Shown here: positions 58,547 through 64,000 of the stretch, piece by piece
How positions within the stretch are numbered: the first letter of the stretch is position 1
Layout: each line of letters begins with the position of its first letter
From: Streptomyces sp. NBC_00193
Lineage (GTDB): Bacteria > Actinomycetota > Actinomycetes > Streptomycetales > Streptomycetaceae
Length of the DNA: 64,000 nucleotides
NCBI RefSeq assembly: GCF_026342735.1
Contig: NZ_JAPEMM010000001.1
Span: forward strand, 5,766,001 to 5,830,000
Reading direction: 5' to 3'
The notes under the pieces: generated by a model
Told to the model about the DNA's origin: nothing
Databases searched by the model: none
The model's input: the letters and a program-made list of their open reading frames with translations, nothing else
Position numbers and translations under genes: made by a program

Positions 58547-58733
58547 TGTTCAGCTTGGCCCGGATGCGGCGCAGGTAGGCGTCGACCGTGTGCTTGGAGA
58601 GTCCCATCGAGCGGGCCGTCTGCACGTAGGTGCACCCGGCGGCGATGTAGCGCAGGGCCTCCTGCTCACGCGGGGCGAGGGTGGCTGCGGTGGCTTCGGC
58701 TTCGGTGTGCGGCGCGACCAGTGTGAGGCTCAT
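58497..58733 (-). CDS. Small LuxR-type (GerE) DNA-binding regulator
   Basis: The 78-residue protein is a bare LuxR/GerE helix-turn-helix: LAPREQEALRYIAAGCTYVQ, then SMGLSKHTVDAYLRRIRAKL and a closing helix NTTAEMTRLAISMGL. There is no receiver or ligand domain. GGAGGAAG lies ahead of ATG. It may act as an effector on its own or with a partner encoded elsewhere. It converges on and overlaps the kinase gene by 50 bases, so the two transcripts are complementary at their ends. Confidence 0.9.
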   Translation of the reverse strand: MSLTLVAPHTEAEATAATLAPREQEALRYIAAGCTYVQTARSMGLSKHTVDAYLRRIRAKLNINTTAEMTRLAISMGL

Positions 58734-58901
58734 GGGACTTCCTCCGCTTCGGCTCAGTCATCACGGCTGCTCGCACCTTTGAAAGCAGAGAACATATCCA
58801 CGAATGTGGGTGTATGTCCGTGTTAAAGAGACTGTCGGTCGGAGTTCATGAGCGTGTCCGTCGTCTGTCACGGGGGCGTAACAGGGCAGGGGAGAAGGTC
58901 C

Positions 58902-61412
58902 TCAGAAGTCGACCAGGGACTGCTCGGCCCAGATGGTCTTGCCGAAGAGGGTGTGCCGGGTGCCCCAGCGCTGGGTGAGCTGCGCGACCAGCAGCAGGCC
59001 GCGCCCGCCCTCGTCGAAGATCCGGGCCCGCCGCATGTGCGGGGCGGTCCCGCTCGAGTCCGAGACCTCGCAGATCAGCGTGGTGCCCTCGTGGATCAGC
59101 CGGAGCTGTACGGGCGGCTTGCCGTAGCGGATGGCGTTGGTGACCAGTTCGCTGACCACGAGCTCGGTGACGAAGGCGGCCTCGTCGAGCCCCCAGACCG
59201 TCAGCTGGTCGGTGGCGTCGCGGCGGGCCTGCCCGACCAGGGAGGGGTCGGACGGCAGGTCCCAGACGGCGACCTTGTCGGTGTGCAGGGCGCGGGTCCG
59301 GGCGACGAGCAGGGCCACGTCGTCATCGGGACGATGGGTCAGCAGAGCCGTCAGCACCCGGTCGCACACGGTGTCCAGGGTGGAGGAGGGCCGGACCAGG
59401 GCCGCGAGCATGCTGTCCAGGGCCTCGTCGATGTCGTGGTCGCGGGCCTGCAGGAGGCCGTCGGTGTACAGCGCGAGGAGGCTGCCCTCGGGAAGTTCGA
59501 CCTCGACGGTCTCGAAGGGCAGGCCCCCCAGGCCCAGCGGCGGCCCCGCCGGGACGTCGAGCAGGTACGCGGAGCCCTCGGGGGAGACCACGGCGGGCGG
59601 GGGATGACCGGCCCGGGCGGCGGTGCACCGGCGGGTCACCGGGTCGTACACCACGTACAGGCACGTGGTGCCGATGCCCCCGGCAGCCTCCCCGCCGCCG
59701 CCCGTCTCGTCCGCCGACAGGTGGATGATCAGGTCGTCGAGGTGGGTGAGCAGCTCGTCCGGCGACAGGTCCACGTCGGCCAGGGTGCGCACGGCGGTGC
59801 GCAGCCGGCCCATGGTGGCGGAGGCGCGCATGCCGTGGCCGACGACATCGCCCACGACCAGGGCCACCCGGGCTCCGGACAGCGGGATCACGTCGAACCA
59901 GTCGCCGCCCACACCGGCCTCGCCCGCGGCCGGCAGATAGCGGGAGGCGATCTCCAGCGCCGACTGCACGGGCAGGGTGTGGGGGAGCAGGCTGCGCTGC
60001 AGCGTCATGGTGCTGGTGTGCTCCCTGGCGGTCCGGCGCGCACGGTGGATGCCGGTGGCCGCCCTGGCCGTGAGCTCCTCGGCCAGCCGCAGGTCCTCGG
60101 GGTCGAAGGGCTCGGAGTTCTGGTGACGGCTGAAGACGGCCAGGCCCAGGGTGGTGCCGCCGTCGCGCAGCGGCACCAGCATCATCGAATGGGTCCCGTA
60201 CTCGCTGATCCAGCCGGCCGTGGGATCCTGCGCGACCCACCGGGAGACGGCCGGGTCGGCGGTCCCGTACACGGCGCCCCGCCCTGCGGCCAGGCACTCC
60301 GCGGGGGGCGACAGCGCCGGGTAGACGGTCGTCTCCCCGACCGCGAACCGGCTCTCCCGGCTCCCGCCGAGGACCGACCGTACGGCGCTGCGGGTCACCG
60401 TGAGGGCGCCGGTCCCGGGACTCCGGGCCGGGACCTCACCGCGGAGGGAGGGTTCCAGCAGGTCGACGATCGCCAGGTCGGCGAACCGGGGGACGGCCGC
60501 GTCGGCCAGGTCCTGCACGGTGCGGGCACTGTCCGGGGTGGTGCCGGTGCCGGTGCTACCGCTGCCGGTGCCGGGGCTGCTGCCCTGGCCGCTGCGGGCG
60601 CCGGCGAGGGTCGGCGGGAGCGCCTGCCGCGGGGCGGTGTCTCCCGCGGCCTTGTCGTGCGCGGTCAGGTACACGGCCCGCACCCGGCCGTCCGGACCCG
60701 GTACGGGGGCCAGCGAGGTCGCCCAGCCGTGCGCCGCGCCCGCGCCGGGCGGCAGCACGAAGCCCTCCACGGACTGCGGCTCGCCGGTCTCCAGGACCCG
60801 GCGCATTCCCCGCTCGGTCTCCTCGCTCACCGCGTCGGGGGCGATCTCCGACAGGCGCAGCCCGTGCATCTCGGCCTCCGTGAGGGAGAGCGCGCGGTGC
60901 ATGCCCGCGTTCGCCCGCACCAGCCGCAGGTCCTCGTCGAAGACCGCCAGGACGCAGGGGGACCGGTCGAAGGCCCATTCGCCCAGGGGCCCGTCCCAGG
61001 AGGGCTCGGGCCGGCCCGTCACGGCGGACATGACGAACCACTCGGCGGTGCCGCCGGCGGCCGCCCTGCGGTGCGCGAGCAGTCCCGCGTCCAGCCGCCG
61101 GCCGTCCCGGTGGCGCAGCGGGACGGTGCCGCTCCACCGCTCCTGTCCGGGCGCGACCGGCCGCGCCGCAGTGTCCGTACCGGGCGCAGTGCCCGTACCG
61201 CCGGATCCGCCGGACCGGTCCGCGAGCAGTTCCGAGGCGGGCCGCCCCACGACCTCCGAGGGCGCGTAGCCGAGCAGCCGGCGGGCCTCCTCGCTCCACC
61301 CGGTCACGATGCCCTGTTCGCTGACGGTGGCCGTGGCCGTGTACGCCGCCCCAGGGGAGGCGTGCGTGGTCCGGGCCTGCCGCTCACCGGGAGGGGTGGG
61401 AACTTGCTCCAT
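58902..61412 (-). CDS. Multidomain sensor phosphatase: PAS-PAS-GAF-SpoIIE-HATPase
   Basis: The 836-residue cytoplasmic protein contains a first PAS domain (about 20-130; GIVTGWSEEARRLLGYAPSEVVG), a second PAS domain (about 150-260), a GAF domain (about 300-450; GTHSMMLVPLRDGGTTLGLAVF), a SpoIIE/PP2C phosphatase domain (about 480-700; GGDWFDVIPLSGARVALVVGDV, LLALYTDGLLQARD, DDDVALLVAR) and a C-terminal GHKL ATPase of the anti-sigma-kinase type (SELVTNAIRYG, RIFDEGGRGLLLV). This plan is common in Streptomyces and links signals to anti-anti-sigma factors. The linker at about 290 has a Gly/Ser/Thr repeat. Confidence 0.92.
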   Translation of the reverse strand: MEQVPTPPGERQARTTHASPGAAYTATATVSEQGIVTGWSEEARRLLGYAPSEVVGRPASELLADRSGGSGGTGTAPGTDTAARPVAPGQERWSGTVPLRHRDGRRLDAGLLAHRRAAAGGTAEWFVMSAVTGRPEPSWDGPLGEWAFDRSPCVLAVFDEDLRLVRANAGMHRALSLTEAEMHGLRLSEIAPDAVSEETERGMRRVLETGEPQSVEGFVLPPGAGAAHGWATSLAPVPGPDGRVRAVYLTAHDKAAGDTAPRQALPPTLAGARSGQGSSPGTGSGSTGTGTTPDSARTVQDLADAAVPRFADLAIVDLLEPSLRGEVPARSPGTGALTVTRSAVRSVLGGSRESRFAVGETTVYPALSPPAECLAAGRGAVYGTADPAVSRWVAQDPTAGWISEYGTHSMMLVPLRDGGTTLGLAVFSRHQNSEPFDPEDLRLAEELTARAATGIHRARRTAREHTSTMTLQRSLLPHTLPVQSALEIASRYLPAAGEAGVGGDWFDVIPLSGARVALVVGDVVGHGMRASATMGRLRTAVRTLADVDLSPDELLTHLDDLIIHLSADETGGGGEAAGGIGTTCLYVVYDPVTRRCTAARAGHPPPAVVSPEGSAYLLDVPAGPPLGLGGLPFETVEVELPEGSLLALYTDGLLQARDHDIDEALDSMLAALVRPSSTLDTVCDRVLTALLTHRPDDDVALLVARTRALHTDKVAVWDLPSDPSLVGQARRDATDQLTVWGLDEAAFVTELVVSELVTNAIRYGKPPVQLRLIHEGTTLICEVSDSSGTAPHMRRARIFDEGGRGLLLVAQLTQRWGTRHTLFGKTIWAEQSLVDF

Positions 61413-61458
61413 CGCCGCTCATCTCGCCTTCGCTGGCCAGGGGCTCCACTGACAAGCA

Positions 61459-61748
61459 TCATCCGGCGCGGCAGCGAGCACCAACGCAGTGCGGGGGCGC
61501 GCCTGGGGCGTGGGCCGAGGCTGCCAGCGGCGTACGGTCCGCCGCGTCGAGTACGTCGAATACCGCGCCGACGTGCTGGTCCAGGAGCTCGGGGCGGGCG
61601 CGTGCGGTGTCCGCGGCGTGCTCCGGAACGCGGGCGTGCTCCAGAAACCGGGCGTGGACCGGAAACCGGTCCCGGACCGGGTCGGGGAGCTCCTCCCGGG
61701 TGCGCCGGGGAAGCGGCGGCCGAGCCCGATGGTGGCGATGTCGTTCAT
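61459..61748 (-). pseudogene. Small gene with a single-base frameshift
   Basis: Translation from ATG 61748 begins plausibly (MNDIATIGLGRRF), but after the C4 run at 61707-61710 it becomes Ser/Thr/Pro/Arg-rich and non-protein-like. The next frame, entered by adding one C, reads RRTREELPDPVRDRFPVHAR, FLEHARVPEHAADTARARPE and LLDQHVGAVFDVLDAADRTP with good codon use, to a stop at 61459, giving about 96 residues. That frame has no start codon of its own. A one-base loss in the gene or in the sequence explains this. I do not recognise the family. Confidence 0.5.
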
Positions 61749-62023
61749 GGCTGCCTGCCTTCGGTCCCGGTGGCGCGTCGCTCCCGCGGTGTGCAGGACG
61801 GTCGCTTCCCACCGTGCCCGGAGGCGGCGCGAGGCCGTAGACCCGGCTTCTCGTTACTTGACAGGCGCCGCGGCCGCCTCCTGGAGGTGGGCGGCGCCGG
61901 TCTCGGCGAACACCTTGCCGGGCACCTCGCCAGGGCACCGCCGCCCGCGCCGGGTGCGGTCCGGGGGGTGCGGCGTACGTTGGGAAGGGGACCGGACGAG
62001 GCTGCTGCAGGAAGGGCCGACCC
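61749..62023. other. Intergenic region with a possible gene remnant
   Basis: No complete gene is convincing. On the minus strand the frame ending at 61854 finishes with PGEVPGKVFAETGAAHLQEA, which looks like the C-terminus of a real protein, but nothing protein-like precedes it. It may be a decayed gene. The right part holds GGAAGG in front of the membrane protein gene. Confidence 0.35.
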
Positions 62024-62668
62024 ATGGCGCACACGGCTGGTGCCCACGGCACGCACAAGGTGGCACGGTTCCTGGACAGCCCGTTCGTGGGGCTGTCCCC
62101 CTGGATCGTCTTCGCCCTCGTGGTGGGGCCCGGACGCTTCGAATGGGCGGTGGGGCTGGCCCTGGCCATCTCCGTCTGCCTCGTCGTCGGCAGCCGGCTG
62201 CTGAATCCCGGCTCCTCGCTGAAGATCCTGGAACTCGCCGACGTCGTGTTCTTCGCGATCCTCACGGTCGTCGGGATCTTCGCCAGTGACGGCACACGAC
62301 GCTGGCTGGAGACCTACGCGGGCGAGATCGCGAACGTCACCCTCTTCGCCGTCGCCCTCGGTTCCATCCTGGCCGGGATGCCGTTCACCCTCCAGTACGC
62401 CCGGGAGCAGGTCGACCGGAAGTTCTGGGACACGCCGGTCTTCAAGCGGACCAACTACGTGATCACCGGGGTCTGGGGACTGGCCTTCCTGATCAACGCG
62501 GCCGTGGGGGCGTACGGCGACCTCGTGCTGCGGGACCCGGAGAACGCCTGGACCGGCTGGATCATCCAGGTCCTCACCATCGTCGGGGCCCTGCGCTTCA
62601 CCCGCCGGTACCCGGAGGCCGTACGGGCCCGGGCCCGCGCCGAGGGGGCGGCCCCGGCCGGTTCCTGA
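62024..62668 (+). CDS. Integral membrane protein of unknown function
   Basis: The 214-residue protein has about six membrane helices (WIVFALVVGPG, WAVGLALAISVCLVVGS, LADVVFFAILTVVGIFA, VTLFAVALGSILAGMPF, YVITGVWGLAFLINAAVG, WIIQVLTIVGALRF). Between helices 4 and 5 lies FTLQYAREQVDRKFWDTPVF, the best-conserved-looking loop. I do not recognise a characterised family. GGAAGG stands upstream of ATG. It ends at a terminator shared with the convergent chitinase gene. Confidence 0.75.
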   Translation: MAHTAGAHGTHKVARFLDSPFVGLSPWIVFALVVGPGRFEWAVGLALAISVCLVVGSRLLNPGSSLKILELADVVFFAILTVVGIFASDGTRRWLETYAGEIANVTLFAVALGSILAGMPFTLQYAREQVDRKFWDTPVFKRTNYVITGVWGLAFLINAAVGAYGDLVLRDPENAWTGWIIQVLTIVGALRFTRRYPEAVRARARAEGAAPAGS

Positions 62669-62680
62669 CACCGCGCGAGG

Positions 62681-62716
62681 CCGGGGGCCGCCGCGGAACT
62701 CCGCGACGGCCCCCGG
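62681..62716. terminator. Bidirectional terminator
   Basis: CCGGGGGCCGCCGCGGA (62681-62697) pairs with TCCGCGACGGCCCCCGG (62700-62716) with one mismatch and a 2-base loop, between two convergent genes. Confidence 0.8.
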
Positions 62717-62733
62717 TGCTGCGAGGTGGTGGA

Positions 62734-64000
62734 TCAGCCGGTGAAGCCGGCCGTGATGGAGGTGAACTGCCAGTCGCTCTGGGCGATGCCGGAGCAGGTC
62801 TCCTGCAGGCCGCCGCCGGGGCAGCCGCGGTCGCGGTTCACCGACCAGAAGGCGAGGCGCGCGATGTGGTGGGAGTTGGCCCAGTTGCGGATGTCGGTCC
62901 AGTTCTGGACGGTGGTGGTCTCCTGGGTGTCGCTGATGCCGTTCATGCCCGAGATGCCGATGTGGGAGTAGGCGGTCGCGTCGTCCCATCCGTAGGTGGA
63001 CTTCAGCTTGGCCTTGAGGCCCTCGGTCGCGCTGACGGTGCTGGCGTACATGTCCGTCGAGGCGTTGCCGAAGTCGAAGGGCATGATCGTGAAGACGTCG
63101 ATGCCGGCGTTCAGCGCCTTGGACTGCTCGATCAGGCGGTTGCCCCAGCTGGTCGGGCCGCTGGTGGAGGTGCCGAAGGTCAGGATGGTCTTCAGACCGG
63201 GGTTGTTCTGCTTGACGATCTTGAGGGCGCCGAGGATGCGGTCCTGGACCACGGCGTTCTCGAACTCGTCGGTGTTCTCTATGTCCACGTCGATGGCCTT
63301 GAGGCCGTACGCGTTGATGACCTGCTGGTAGGCGCCGGCCAGGGCCTCGGCGCTGGAGCAGTTGGGGCCGAGCTTGTTGCCCTGCCAGCCGCCGATGGAG
63401 GGCACGATGTCGCCGCCCGCCGCGCGGATCGAGGCGATGGTGCTCTGGTCCACGCCGCCGGTCAGCGGGCGCTGGCCGTCCCAGGACGGGTTGCAGCCGC
63501 CGGAGGAGAGGATGAACGCCATGGTGAACCACTTGGTGCCGGTCGCGTTCATCACGGTGGTCGGGCTCGGCGGGTTGCCCCAGCCGAGGTAGAGGTACGG
63601 CGCGGCCTGCTTGAAGCCGGCCGGCGGCGTGGTCCCGGTGTCGGTGGTGACGTTGACGGTGTTCGAGGCGGCCGAGGTGTTCCCCGCGGCGTCGCGGGCG
63701 CGCACGGTGAACGCGTAGGCGGTGCTGGGGGTCAGGCCGCTGACGGTCGCGCTGGTCGTCCCCGAGGTGGCGACCTTGGTCCCGCCCTGGTAGACGTCGT
63801 AGCCGTTCAAGCCGACGTTGTCGGTGGACGCGTTCCAGCTCAGGGACGCCGTGGTGGAGGTCTTGCCGGTGGCGGTGAGGCTGCCGGGCACGGTGGGCGC
63901 CTGGGTGTCGACGGTGCCGCCCGGGCCGTCCAGGGTGATGTCGTCGGCGTAGTAAGTGCCCTGTCCGTACCAGCCGTTGAGGTAGACCTCCGCGCTGGTC
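62734..64000 (-). CDS. Secreted GH18 chitinase with FN3 and carbohydrate-binding domains (5' end outside window)
   Basis: About 421 C-terminal residues are visible; the N-terminus lies beyond the right edge. From the edge inward come the end of a carbohydrate-binding domain (AEVYLNGWYGQGTYYADDIT), an FN3 domain (ATGKTSTTASLSWNASTDN, YAFTVRARDAAGNTSAAS), a Thr/Pro linker and the GH18 catalytic domain: LYLGWGNPPSPTTVMNATG, SIGGWQGNKLG and the acid motif KAIDVDIENTDE (DxDxE), then IDVFTIMPFDFG. GH18 enzymes with this motif cleave chitin by substrate-assisted catalysis. CHDs of this type in Streptomyces are induced by chitin oligomers; the promoter is not in view. Confidence 0.92.
   Translation of the reverse strand, partial: TSAEVYLNGWYGQGTYYADDITLDGPGGTVDTQAPTVPGSLTATGKTSTTASLSWNASTDNVGLNGYDVYQGGTKVATSGTTSATVSGLTPSTAYAFTVRARDAAGNTSAASNTVNVTTDTGTTPPAGFKQAAPYLYLGWGNPPSPTTVMNATGTKWFTMAFILSSGGCNPSWDGQRPLTGGVDQSTIASIRAAGGDIVPSIGGWQGNKLGPNCSSAEALAGAYQQVINAYGLKAIDVDIENTDEFENAVVQDRILGALKIVKQNNPGLKTILTFGTSTSGPTSWGNRLIEQSKALNAGIDVFTIMPFDFGNASTDMYASTVSATEGLKAKLKSTYGWDDATAYSHIGISGMNGISDTQETTTVQNWTDIRNWANSHHIARLAFWSVNRDRGCPGGGLQETCSGIAQSDWQFTSITAGFTG

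Noticed and set aside
61708..61715. Programmed -1 frameshift site
   Set aside because: The sequence at the shift (CTTCCCC) is not a canonical slippery heptamer and no downstream stem is evident; a mutation or sequencing error is simpler.
61745..63532. Long minus-strand frame running from the chitinase gene over the membrane-protein gene
   Set aside because: It is out of frame with the chitinase and antisense to a clear six-helix membrane protein.

Overview
The window is a high-GC actinobacterial chromosome segment, almost certainly Streptomyces. Coding frames have third positions that are nearly all G or C, GTG starts are common, genes are joined by GTGA/ATGA/TGATG overlaps, and Streptomyces families such as DUF5999 and LAxTG surface proteins are present. 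I see no rRNA, tRNA, CRISPR array, insertion sequence or replication origin.

Layout. 1-2175: end of a urease operon (ureF-ureG-ureD). 2408-12395: housekeeping and metabolic genes: a secreted tripeptidyl-peptidase-like hydrolase, an acyltransferase, a CtaG-type copper/oxidase assembly protein, pfkA, the murT-gatD pair that amidates lipid II, def, and an acyl-CoA dehydrogenase facing a TetR regulator across two TTACC/GGTAA palindromes. 12474-17489: small Streptomyces proteins, a large ATPase regulator without a DNA-binding domain, and an FN3 lipoprotein. 17649-22904: a nickel importer, nikABCDE, behind a near-perfect Nur box; with the urease genes this makes nickel a theme of the left third.

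23005-37716: secreted and regulatory genes. These include a beta-propeller-like exoprotein, a SpoIIE phosphatase, a very large exoprotease carrying both an M4 and an M28 peptidase domain with a divergent LysR gene, a sulfatase broken by a 20-bp tandem duplication next to an intact formylglycine-generating enzyme, an M19-like hydrolase with a discoidin domain, and an AraC/DUF2000 pair.

38110-52275 is the most unusual region. A tightly coupled operon encodes Pst-type permeases (pstC, pstA) and ATPase (pstB). Between them lie three PstS-like secreted or membrane-anchored binding proteins, a WxL-like Ig-repeat protein, a WxL-interacting (DUF916) protein continuous in frame with an LAxTG-anchored protein, and a sortase-fold protein that lacks the catalytic His, Cys and Arg. 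It looks like a phosphate-type ABC transporter combined with a Firmicutes-like WxL cell-surface complex, and I know of no described equivalent.

52334-64000: a flavin reductase-like protein, a methyltransferase, an ECF42-type sigma factor fused in frame to a truncated tyrosine-recombinase domain with its DGPF partner gene and a DUF998 gene that share a divergent promoter-like motif, a Ser/Thr kinase, a small LuxR-type regulator, a PAS-GAF-SpoIIE-HATPase phosphatase, a frameshifted small gene, a membrane protein, and the C-terminal part of a GH18 chitinase that runs off the right edge.
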